Shown here: positions 50,855 to 58,093 of the stretch, piece by piece
Position numbering within the stretch: position 1 is the stretch's first letter
Layout: each line of letters begins with the position of its first letter
NCBI RefSeq assembly: GCF_029167625.1
Contig: NZ_CP119146.1
Coordinates: 186,001 to 250,000, forward strand
Source: Streptomyces sp. AM 4-1-1
GTDB lineage: Bacteria; Actinomycetota; Actinomycetes; Streptomycetales; Streptomycetaceae
Length of the DNA: 64,000 nucleotides
Reading direction: 5' to 3'
The notes under the pieces: generated by a model
What the model was told of the DNA's origin: nothing
What the model saw: only the letters and a program-made list of their open reading frames with translations
The model's database searches: none
Translations under genes and position numbers: made by a program

Positions 50855-52213
50855 TTAGCGCCTGGGACCGAAGCGGCCGGACCCCCTGCGACTGAGGACG
50901 AACCCGTAGACCGTCTCGCGATACCAGTGATCCTGGAAGACCCGAGGCTTCTTGCCGTCATCGACAGTCCGGTCGGCGTACGGGACCTGTCCACGGGCGT
51001 GGTAGGCACGGATGGTCTCGCGCGCGAGTGCCTCGCCCCGGGTGGTCATACCGAGCACCTCGGCGAAGTCGTAGATGTCCAGCAGGTCCCGCGGATCTCC
51101 CTCGGGCAGATCGTGGACCAGAGCCGGCCCGGTTCCCTTGAAAGCCGCCCAGACATGCGGACGGTGCTTCTCCACCCACGCGTCGACCTCGCGCTGGTCA
51201 TAGGTACGCGGCTGCGTGCTCCGAGGTGCAGGGAAAGCCCGGCGAACGAGCTTGTCGCCCTCGCGCTTCTCCTTGACCTTGGTCCACTGGAGGCCGGTGT
51301 ACTCGGAGACGCCGTACCGCGGACCGATCATCTCCGCAGTGAGCTGCGCCTGTTCACCCTGCGCCTCGGCGGCCGGCTCTGTCGCCGGCGCCGGGGCGGC
51401 GCGCTTCTTCTCGGCGCCGGCGTCCTCGTCAGCTGCCGACGGCCCAGCCCACGCGTGGCCGGACAGTTGAGCGCGGCGCTGGGCCGTGACCCAGGTCCGC
51501 CGGCGATTCTCGCGCACCCACTCGTCGACCTCGGCCGCGTTGTACCCGCGCTCGCCAGCCTCAGGGAACCCCTCAGCGCGGATCCACCCCCGGGCCGTCT
51601 GCCCGCTAACGCTGTATGTGGTCGCGATGGCCTGGGCGTCCAGGTGCTCCGTGCGCGCGGTGGACGAACGGCTCGGAAGCGCACTGCCGGCTGCAGGGGC
51701 CTGCGCGGTCCCTACTGGTTCCTCGGCCTTCGTCTGCCGGCGCATGCGCCGCGGACGGTTCACGAACGCGTAGGCCGTCTCGCGGAACCACCTCCGCTCC
51801 GTGACCTCGGGGACCTTCCCGTCTCCGGGCACGCGGTCAGGGCCGGGCATCTTCGGCGGCTTCTTGGACATGTAACTTCGCAGGGTGGCTTCCGGCACTG
51901 GTTCCGTCCGCCCGAGGGCCTTGCCCTCCCAGGCGCAGATGTCCGATAGCGTCACCAAGTCCTTCGGCCCGCCGGCGGGCAGACCGAACGGGTTGTCCGA
52001 GTCCTGCCCCTTGGCCCAGTGGACCGGGAGGTTCTCCTTCAGCCACTCGTCCACCAGCGCGGCATCGCGGACCAAGGTTCGTCCCGGACCTGACGGCCAG
52101 CCCTCAGGGAAACCCGGGAGCGTGGTCCAGTAGGCCACGTTGCCCTCATTGGCCTCGTACTTCTCCGCGATGTCCTGTGAGGTCACGAGTTCATCAGCGT
52201 CGGCGGGAATCAC
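50855..52213 (-). CDS. DNA-binding protein with multiple helix-turn-helix modules
   Basis: A 452-residue protein made of repeated modules. Type A modules read like MerR/AlpA-type HTHs (TSQDIAEKYEANEGNVAYWT, DAQAIATTYSVSGQTARGWI, TAEMIGPRYGVSEYTGLQWT), each followed by a basic wing and (YN/YD)xxEVDxWVxxxR or a similar helix. Type B modules (LSDICAWEGKALGRTEPVPEAT and IYDFAEVLGMTTRGEALARE) precede charged loops. The modules are joined by an Ala/Pro/Glu linker. It starts GTG with AAGGAG. It is alone under R1 promoter P11 and is a candidate regulator or partition factor that could bind repeated sites. Confidence 0.7.
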   Translation of the reverse strand: MIPADADELVTSQDIAEKYEANEGNVAYWTTLPGFPEGWPSGPGRTLVRDAALVDEWLKENLPVHWAKGQDSDNPFGLPAGGPKDLVTLSDICAWEGKALGRTEPVPEATLRSYMSKKPPKMPGPDRVPGDGKVPEVTERRWFRETAYAFVNRPRRMRRQTKAEEPVGTAQAPAAGSALPSRSSTARTEHLDAQAIATTYSVSGQTARGWIRAEGFPEAGERGYNAAEVDEWVRENRRRTWVTAQRRAQLSGHAWAGPSAADEDAGAEKKRAAPAPATEPAAEAQGEQAQLTAEMIGPRYGVSEYTGLQWTKVKEKREGDKLVRRAFPAPRSTQPRTYDQREVDAWVEKHRPHVWAAFKGTGPALVHDLPEGDPRDLLDIYDFAEVLGMTTRGEALARETIRAYHARGQVPYADRTVDDGKKPRVFQDHWYRETVYGFVLSRRGSGRFGPRR

Positions 52214-52355
52214 CGTTACTCCTTGTCGGACCGGCAGTGAACCCGCAGGCCGTGGTCGTCGGCCCCGCGGGTGGGGGCCTGGTCGGTCGAGCTCGAGGTG
52301 GAGCCGGCATCTTCGGCTCCACTGCGTCGGCCCCGATCGCGCAGGGGCAGGCGCT

Positions 52356-52384
52356 AAAGTACATCACGGTAGAACAATACGCAA
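52356..52384 (-). promoter_or_regulatory. R1 promoter P11
   Basis: Minus-strand -35 TTGCGT (52379-52384), 17-bp spacer starting ATTGT and ending ACCGTGATG, and -10 TACTTT (52356-52361). It drives the multi-HTH gene; its spacer is the least conserved of the set. Confidence 0.75.
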
Positions 52385-52415
52385 CGCCTCCCCCGGGGTG
52401 GCGCCGTCGCACGCC

Positions 52416-52473
52416 CGCGGGGGTGTTTTCGGGGCCGGGCGCACATACGCCCGGCCCCGAAAACACCCCCGCG
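52416..52473. terminator. 26-bp perfect inverted repeat
   Basis: Left arm 52416-52441 and right arm 52448-52473 are perfect complements (CGCGGGGGTG at the outer end), with the 6-base loop CACATA. It lies 5 bases downstream of the broken GP88 gene stop (52479) and about 30 bases upstream of P11, so it probably ends the P12 operon and insulates P11. Confidence 0.75.
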
Positions 52474-52639
52474 AGTACTCAGTGCGCCAGCGTGAACTTC
52501 TGGCCCGCGCCTGCCTTCTTCGCGCGCAGCTTCTCGTCGCGCGCCCGCTGAAGGCTTCCGAATGTCTCTGACCTTCTTGAGAAGGTGCGGAATTCGATTC
52601 GCCGGGATTCCGACGAGCGGGGAATCGCTCAGGACCGAG

Positions 52640-52759
52640 CAAACCCAGCACTTTTGCCTGTCGGCGAGCCTTTGGGGCTTGCTTGAGCCGTGTGCGGTGA
52701 AAGCTGCTTGCACGGTTCTGAGGGGGCGGGGATGCAGCAATGCGTCCCCGCTACCCGAC
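52640..52759 (+). mobile_element. 5'-truncated group II intron end (domains V and VI)
   Basis: Domain V is clear at 52685-52718: GAGCCGTG pairs with CACGGTTC, with an internal GCGG/CTGC stem, a GAAA tetraloop and the AGC triad. Domain VI follows, a GCGGGGATGCA/TGCGTCCCCGC stem, ending in CTACCCGAC at 52751-52759. The A seven bases from the 3' end fits the branch point. Intron domains I-IV and the reverse transcriptase gene are absent. The left boundary is approximate. Confidence 0.8.
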
Positions 52760-53205
52760 TGATCGTCGGCAAGGACAACCGGTCCGCCATCGGCACTCTC
52801 GTTGACCGCACGACGCGCTACGTCAAGCTCGTTCACCTCCCCGGCGGTCGCGGCGCCGAGCATGTCCGAGACGCCCTCGTCCGCACCTTCGCGGACCTCC
52901 CTCCCTCGCTCGCACGCTCGCTGACATGGGACCAGGGCAGCGAGATGGGCCGTCACGATGAGTTCACCCGCTCCACGAACATCCCGGTCTTCTTCTGCGA
53001 CCCCGGCAGCCCCTGGCAGCGGCCGACGAACGAGAACACGAACGGTCTTCTCCGCCAGTACTTCCCGAAGGGCACCGACCTGTCCGTCCACTCAGCGGCC
53101 GACCTCGCGGCCGTCGCACTTGAACTCAATGACCGCCCTCGCAAGACCCTCGGCTGGCAGACTCCGGCCCACCACTTCAGTAGGCTCATCGCAACAGTCG
53201 AGTGA
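52760..53205 (+). pseudogene. IS30-family transposase gene, 3' part
   Basis: It begins directly after the intron 3' end with LIVGKDNRSAIGTLVDRTTR and contains the second catalytic Asp (TWDQGSEM) and the Glu (PTNENTNGLLRQYFPKGTDLS) of IS30 transposases. The first Asp, normally in the GD just before LI(I/V)GKDN, is missing with the 5' exon, so it cannot be active. The intron evidently had inserted between those codons. A TGTTGCGACGGTTGC-like end sequence follows at 53212-53230. Confidence 0.85.
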
Positions 53206-53481
53206 CCAGGTGTTGCGACGGTTGCTGGAATCCGCCCTCCTCGACGCTTCCTCGTCATTGCAACACCTTTGGGGTCTTGTGTTGCGACGAGATCTAGAAC
53301 CCACCCCGTTCCGGTGGGGCCAGAACAACCCGTCGCAGACAGGCAGACGTTGAAATGGCTTCCGTCGGGCATTTCGATCACAAAAGCTGGCAGAGTCCAG
53401 TTGAATACGCCGATCCTCCTTAGGTCCGAGTTCTGGGTAAGGAGCCGCTTGGGGGTGGTGCGGCCAGTCGATTTCGTGCTC

Positions 53482-53877
53482 TCAGACATCTCGTTCCTCG
53501 TGCTTCGAAGGGGAGGGGCGGGCGGGTGAGGTGCCGGGGCATCCGACGTGCGGGCGCATGCACGCGTGGATTCCGAGCGCGGTCACGCCGCCGTCGGCTC
53601 TCACGAGCACGGCAAGTCCCTGGGCGATGGCGGTGCGCGCGCTGCGCTGGTGGTGGCCGCCGTACTGGGCGTCGTCGCCGTGGCTGGCGATCAGGTCGGC
53701 GGCCCGCGTCGAAAGGCGCTCGATGTCGGGTTCTGAGAGGTCCCGCAATTCGGCGATGCACAGCGGGACCATGAACAGCAGCCGCGTCACCCACGTCGAA
53801 GACGCTGGCGTCGGGCTGTCTTCGGGGGCGGTGACCACCCGGCCGAATGGGCCGTGCGTGTCAGGGGTGGGCTGCAC
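53482..53877 (-). CDS. Unknown protein of the P12 operon
   Basis: A 131-residue protein starting GTG at 53875-53877 with a weak GAG leader. The core reads ELRDLSEPDIERLSTRAADLIASHGDDAQYGGHHQRSARTAIAQGLAVLVRADG, mostly helical. The last Cys residues (HACMRPHVGCPG) may bind metal. Its end overlaps the start of the broken GP88 gene by 8 bases. No family known. Confidence 0.6.
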   Translation of the reverse strand: MQPTPDTHGPFGRVVTAPEDSPTPASSTWVTRLLFMVPLCIAELRDLSEPDIERLSTRAADLIASHGDDAQYGGHHQRSARTAIAQGLAVLVRADGGVTALGIHACMRPHVGCPGTSPARPSPSKHEERDV

Positions 53878-53939
53878 CGGCTCTTTGCCGGCATCGGAGG
53901 GGGAGTGGCTGTCGTCATGGTGAGGTGTCGCTCCATGCA

Positions 53940-53973
53940 GGGCACCCCCGGCTGTATTCAGCCGGGGGCGCCC
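53940..53973 (-). terminator. Intercistronic hairpin with one mismatch
   Basis: GGGCACCCCCGGCTG (53940-53954) pairs with CAGCCGGGGGCGCCC (53959-53973) across a TATT loop, with one A-C mismatch. It lies between the stop at 53997 and the gene start at 53877. Confidence 0.6.
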
Positions 53974-53996
53974 GTTGGGGGAGGGGGGAAGCGCGA

Positions 53997-54500
53997 TCAG
54001 TCGCCGCGTGCGGGGCAGTCGGCGGCGTGCGCGGGGGAGGTGCGCTGGCGGGGGGACCCCCCGAGCCCACGGGACTGGAGGAGGTAGTCGCCCAGGTCTC
54101 CCAGGGAGTTAATCTCCTCAGTGGGCACCGGCTTGCCGCACAGGGCGCACGGGGCGAGGAGGTCGAAGATGAGGCGGCGGCGGTCGTCATAGGTCGCCAG
54201 GAAGCCCAGCGTCCTGTCCGCGAAGGAGATGGACAGCGCCACCGCGGGGAAGTGCACGCCGTCTGCGACCAGCGGGTGGGTGTCGTCGTCCCTGGTGCGG
54301 ATACCGATCGGGCGGCCAAGGGAGTGGAGCGAGAGGCGGTGGCGGAGTACCGCTTCGACCCAGCGGAGCTCGGCGTCATGGCTGTGGAGGGCCGGGTCCG
54401 GGCCGATCTGGCTGGCCTGACCGGACTGTGCGCGCTCCACCGCGGCCTGGACGGCTGCGGCCTCGATGGGGTTGAAGGGCTTCCTCATGGTGCTCGGCAT
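53997..54500 (-). CDS. Unknown protein, first gene of the P12 operon
   Basis: A 167-residue protein starting MPSTMRKPFNPIEAAAVQAA with GGAG upstream. The middle forms strands (FPAVALSISFADRTLGFLAT), followed by a CALCGKPVPTEE pair that may bind zinc. It lies 126 bases downstream of R1 promoter P12. No family recognised. Confidence 0.65.
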   Translation of the reverse strand: MPSTMRKPFNPIEAAAVQAAVERAQSGQASQIGPDPALHSHDAELRWVEAVLRHRLSLHSLGRPIGIRTRDDDTHPLVADGVHFPAVALSISFADRTLGFLATYDDRRRLIFDLLAPCALCGKPVPTEEINSLGDLGDYLLQSRGLGGSPRQRTSPAHAADCPARGD

Positions 54501-54625
54501 GGCGTCTCCGAGAAGAAGGACCGGCCCGTGATCGGCACGCTGGCGCGCGTCATGGTCACCGGGACTGGATTCGGAGGCCGCGAACAGCGGCTCCGGTCGG
54601 CGGAAACTCCCGCCCGACACAGGTC

Positions 54626-54654
54626 ACAGTACATATTGGAAATGGAATACACAA
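54626..54654 (-). promoter_or_regulatory. R1 promoter P12
   Basis: Minus-strand -35 TTGTGT (54649-54654), 17-bp spacer starting ATTCC and ending TTTCCAATATG, and -10 TACTGT (54626-54631). It is the last R1 copy seen. Confidence 0.8.
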
Positions 54655-54744
54655 CATTGAGAGTGAAGGGGTGGCCGGCCAGCCGCTGCTCTGCCCGGGA
54701 AGACGTACAGAGCAGCGGCGGCGGCCGGCCGGCTTGCCGCGGGT

Positions 54745-55173
54745 CTACGCCTGCGCGGCGGTGAGTTGTCCGACCTGGTCGAGCAAGAGCTGGGCCCGGG
54801 CGAAGGCGGCCGCCTTGTGACCGTACGACGGAACAACCAGGTGCATGGTCTCGTGCGCCAGGGCGCGATCGGCCTCCTCGCGCGTGGTCACCAGCTTGAG
54901 GTTGATGGCCATCAACGGCACCCGCAGCCGTGCGGTCTTCGGGCCCAGATACACCTGGGCGGCGTAGTGCGAGAGGTAGGGCATGCCGCTGATCGAGGCG
55001 TACGCCACAAGATCGGTGACGACATGGAAGTCGCGCCCGGACACGGTCGCGAACAGCTTGGCGCGCCGGCGCAGCCAGTTCACGTCGACGGGAAGGTCGC
55101 GCTCGTGTTCCAGGAGCGGGCTCCGCAGGTCAGCGTGCCGCTGCTCGGTCACCGGGTGCGCTCGCTCTGCCAT
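54745..55173 (-). CDS. Small HExxH metalloprotease-like protein
   Basis: A 142-residue protein with a zinc-protease motif: ADRALAHETMHLVVPSYGH (His107, Glu108, His111) and a further His at 119 that might be the third ligand. The upstream part is helical and strand-rich (FHVVTDLVAYASISGMPYL). It resembles minimal SprT/M78-type proteases, but no family is certain. It has AGGAGGAG upstream and lies about 160 bases from the end of the R2b operon. Confidence 0.7.
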   Translation of the reverse strand: MAERAHPVTEQRHADLRSPLLEHERDLPVDVNWLRRRAKLFATVSGRDFHVVTDLVAYASISGMPYLSHYAAQVYLGPKTARLRVPLMAINLKLVTTREEADRALAHETMHLVVPSYGHKAAAFARAQLLLDQVGQLTAAQA

Positions 55174-55331
55174 GGGTCTCCTCCTCTCGAGTGCGGGCCG
55201 GCTCTTCGGCCGGGTCGTTCAGCCGGCCATCCCCGCGCGGGGGCCAGCCAGTGGTCTCCTCGGCCGTCGGCCGCGGGGACATCATGCCAACACGCCCCGC
55301 CGTCGCTCTTCGGCACCGGCGACGGGGCCGT

Positions 55332-55799
55332 TCACGCATAGCGTCCGTGCCAGGAGTCGGCATCCAGTCGACCCAGTGCGGCGTCCTCCTCCGGGGAGAG
55401 ACGGTTGGTGAAGTCGTCCCAGCGGGTGAGCTGCTCGAGCTCGGGGCCGTCGGCCGGCTCGATCCGTGCCTTCTGCCCTGTGGTCAGGTCTATCTCCACT
55501 CCGTCGTCCACGACGTCAGCACGCGCCACCGGAAGGGATCGCCGCCGGGCCAGGCCGAGGTTGAACAGGTAGCCGCTCCCGGTGTCCTGGCCGCCGACCA
55601 GGGGCCTGATCCATATGACCTGGTCGCCGTCGTCCTCGTAGCGGTGGTGCCGGGCGAGGGCGGCACGGAAGACCTCCGTCCCGTCGGGGTCCGACACGAC
55701 CAGGCGCGCGCCGGCGTCCACTGGGTCGCCGGTCGGGCTGTGGTTGCCCGCGACGAGGTCCGAGAGCCGCTGGTGCCACTGCTGCTGTGTTGCTGTCAT
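55332..55799 (-). CDS. Unknown protein, last gene of the tagged-protein operon
   Basis: A 155-residue protein starting MTATQQQWHQRLSDLV with AGGAG 7 bases upstream. Its strand-rich core (ARLVVSDPDGTEVFRAAL, DQVIWIRPLVGG, GVEIDLTTGQKARIEP) suggests a small beta-barrel domain. It lies 20 bases after the 757-residue protein. It could be a partner, chaperone or immunity protein for that protein; this is inference from position. Confidence 0.65.
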   Translation of the reverse strand: MTATQQQWHQRLSDLVAGNHSPTGDPVDAGARLVVSDPDGTEVFRAALARHHRYEDDGDQVIWIRPLVGGQDTGSGYLFNLGLARRRSLPVARADVVDDGVEIDLTTGQKARIEPADGPELEQLTRWDDFTNRLSPEEDAALGRLDADSWHGRYA

Positions 55800-55819
55800 C
55801 GAATCGCTCCTGGTCAGAT

Positions 55820-58093
55820 CTAGTAGTCGGCTTCCGTGCACAGGACATCCTCGACGGGTTTCCCGCCGAGCTGGGTGATGCCCCGCGAGGTGAGGGAAGC
55901 GAGGATGCTGTTGCGCTCCGCGGCGGTGTGGCACACGATCCGGCTGGGGGCCTCGGCCCCGAGCAGGTCGATCCCGTTGCGGAACATGATTTCGTTGCTG
56001 CTGCCGGAGAACTTGGCGATCTTCATCGGGTCCCGCGTGATCGTCCCGGCGTTGTAGTTGTGGTGCGCGGGGTTGATGGCGCCGTAGTGGTCGCCGTTGT
56101 AGGCGTAGTAGTCGCTGCGCTGCATGAGCACGCTCGGGTCGTCCCAGATCAGCCGGCCTCCACCCGGGGAGCTGGGCGTCTTCTTGACCCGCAGGAACAC
56201 CGAGTTGGCACCACCGGTCATCTTGTCGGACTGCTCGCTCATGCCGAGCCCGCCACCGATGCCCATCACTGCACGCTTCTCCGTGGAGGCCAGGACCCCC
56301 GTTCCGAGGAGACTGGCGAGATCGCCGCCGTTGAGGTTGTGGGTCAGCGACCGGCCCTTGAACGCGCCCTGGACCTCCGCCTTCTTTCCGGTCACGTCGA
56401 AGCGGGACCAGGTCAGCCACTTGCCGCCGGTCGACGGCGTCGGCTCGTAGCCCGGGCTGGCCGCGAGTTCGGCGCCGCTGGCGAATCCGGAGGCCTTTGC
56501 GACGGCGTCTCGGACGACCTCGACCTTCATCGGCAGCACCTTGTGGGATGCCTCCAGGTGGATCCTCTTCATCGCCGTCTGCAGGGCGTCGCTGTCGAGA
56601 CCCATGAGGGACTCCATGCGCTGGTGAACGATCTCCTGGACCTGAAGATCCTGGAGACCCTGGGCCGTCTCCATAGCGCCCTTCATGCCGGCCGAGCCCT
56701 CCAACCCCTGGGCCCGGATGTTGTTCGCCAGGTACGTCCACTCCCCCTCTGCCGCGGTCATCGGCTTGTTCATCAGGTGCAGCTGCTCCAGCCGCTCCAC
56801 GAGGTCCTTACCGTGGCCGGCGCCCGCAGGGGCGTGGACCTCGAGCTGTCCCCGCAGCGAGAACTCCGTGTTCGCCGGGTCGTTGTCCTTGTACGGGCGG
56901 TAGACGGCCTTCCAGCCGTCGCCCATGTCGATCTCGTACTCCGTGCCGTTGGCGGAAGAGCGGGTGACACCGTCCCATGACGTCTGCCCGGTCTCCGGGT
57001 CGAGGGTGGCCTTGATCCGGCTCGCCTTGCGGACCGTCGCGGCGAGCGTGCCGGGCTCCGGATCCCCGTCGGGCACCGGGATCTGCTTGGTGACCATCTT
57101 GGTCGAGGTCACTTCGTAGGCGTCCATCCACGGCATGGGCGCCCCGCCGTTGTCGATCTTGTCTTTCACGACGTTCAGCTGCTGCAGGTAGTGCAGGGCC
57201 ATGGCCTTCTCGTCGTCGCTGATCGACGGGTTGTGAAGGACGTCGGCGACTGCGTCGTAGGCTGCCTGGTGCTTGGCGATCGATGCTTCCGACATCTCGG
57301 AGCCGGTCTTCAGCTTGTGCTGCACTGAGCTGATGGCGGTCTTGGTCAGCTCGGCCAGCTTCTTTTGCTTGTCGAGGTCAAGGCGCTCCTTGACCTCCTC
57401 CTCGACCTGGATCTCCTCCATGTGCGTGCCGGGGATGCTGAGCGCATCAAGCAGCTTCTCCTCTGCCTCCTCGGATATGTGCGTGAGCAGCACCTCCCGT
57501 GGACCGTCCGATGAGTCGTAGGCGACCAGGGTTGCCTCGGAGTTGATGAAGTCGTCCCCGCCCACCAGGATCGGCGTACCAGTGGGCTCGCCCACCGGAG
57601 GCGCCGCCGGCACCGGCGTCAGCGGCGGGTCCGTCTCCTCCTCCTCTTCCTCCTGGACCTCCTCGATGTCCTCGGCCTGGAGCAGCACGGCTTCCTCCGC
57701 AGACGGCTCCTCACCGCCGCTTTGCAGCTCTCCATCGGCTACCACGTCCTCGGCCTCGGCAGACGCCTCTGCGGTTTCCTCCTCCGGCGGTGCGGCGGAC
57801 GCGGCCGGCTCGGGTTCCGATTCGGGTTCGGTGCCCAGGAGCGTCTCCAGCTCCGCCAGCGGGTCGTCGCCGGCCGGAAGTTCCGCAGAGGGAGCCGGCT
57901 CGACAACCGGCTCGGGCAGTTCCGGCACCTCGAACGCGGGCTCCCCCGCAGATCCCACGGCCGCGCCCGCAAGGTCTGCCGCCTCACCCGCTGCCGGCGC
58001 GCCGGTGATGTCCAACGGGGCAGCGGGGGCCTCGGCGAGCGCGGTGGGACTGACCGCGTAGCTCTGGTGGCTCGACTTGGATCCGGTTCCCAT
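55820..58093 (-). CDS. Large tagged protein with possible ADP-ribosyltransferase-like C-terminus
   Basis: A 757-residue protein. Residues 1-14 (MGTGSKSSHQSYAV) match the start of the next protein almost exactly. A long acidic, Pro/Glu/Ala-rich region (about 20-170) is followed by a helical middle. The C-terminal 170 residues contain SLTHNLNGGDLASLLGTGVL, STEKRAVMGIGGGLGMSEQS, TGGANSVFLRVKK and AYNGDHYGAINPAHHNY, a pattern like PARP/KptA-type ADP-ribosyltransferase folds of phage proteins. Catalytic residues are not certain. The start and the upstream stop overlap by one base. Confidence 0.6.
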   Translation of the reverse strand: MGTGSKSSHQSYAVSPTALAEAPAAPLDITGAPAAGEAADLAGAAVGSAGEPAFEVPELPEPVVEPAPSAELPAGDDPLAELETLLGTEPESEPEPAASAAPPEEETAEASAEAEDVVADGELQSGGEEPSAEEAVLLQAEDIEEVQEEEEEETDPPLTPVPAAPPVGEPTGTPILVGGDDFINSEATLVAYDSSDGPREVLLTHISEEAEEKLLDALSIPGTHMEEIQVEEEVKERLDLDKQKKLAELTKTAISSVQHKLKTGSEMSEASIAKHQAAYDAVADVLHNPSISDDEKAMALHYLQQLNVVKDKIDNGGAPMPWMDAYEVTSTKMVTKQIPVPDGDPEPGTLAATVRKASRIKATLDPETGQTSWDGVTRSSANGTEYEIDMGDGWKAVYRPYKDNDPANTEFSLRGQLEVHAPAGAGHGKDLVERLEQLHLMNKPMTAAEGEWTYLANNIRAQGLEGSAGMKGAMETAQGLQDLQVQEIVHQRMESLMGLDSDALQTAMKRIHLEASHKVLPMKVEVVRDAVAKASGFASGAELAASPGYEPTPSTGGKWLTWSRFDVTGKKAEVQGAFKGRSLTHNLNGGDLASLLGTGVLASTEKRAVMGIGGGLGMSEQSDKMTGGANSVFLRVKKTPSSPGGGRLIWDDPSVLMQRSDYYAYNGDHYGAINPAHHNYNAGTITRDPMKIAKFSGSSNEIMFRNGIDLLGAEAPSRIVCHTAAERNSILASLTSRGITQLGGKPVEDVLCTEADY

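Larger units (their letters stand above)
52479..53489 (-). pseudogene. GP88-family gene broken by intron and IS remnants
   Basis: The N-terminal part (53489 to about 53335) reads MSESTKSTGRTTPKRLL, NSDLRRIGVFNWTLPAFVIE, MPDGSHFNVCLSA. The C-terminal part (about 52640 to 52479) reads PLVGIPANRIPHLLKK then FGSLQRARDEKLRAKKAG to the stop. Both resemble GP88-family proteins of actinobacteriophages and plasmids from memory. The middle, roughly 250 residues, is replaced by a group II intron end and IS30 sequence. The two C-terminal stretches are in different frames, so a further frameshift is present. It was the last gene of the P12 operon. Confidence 0.65.

Noticed and set aside
52690..53205. Intact small plus-strand gene starting at 52690
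   Set aside because: Its first 24 codons are group II intron domain V/VI sequence; the rest is an IS30 transposase fragment.
6232..54654. R1 copies as a CRISPR array or iteron set
   Set aside because: Copies are kilobases apart, all point the same way and sit upstream of operons with promoter geometry; no spacers or tandem array.
55332..56741. Minus-strand frame of 469 codons overlapping two genes
   Set aside because: Only the part from 55799 is credible; upstream it is a shadow of the 757-residue protein.
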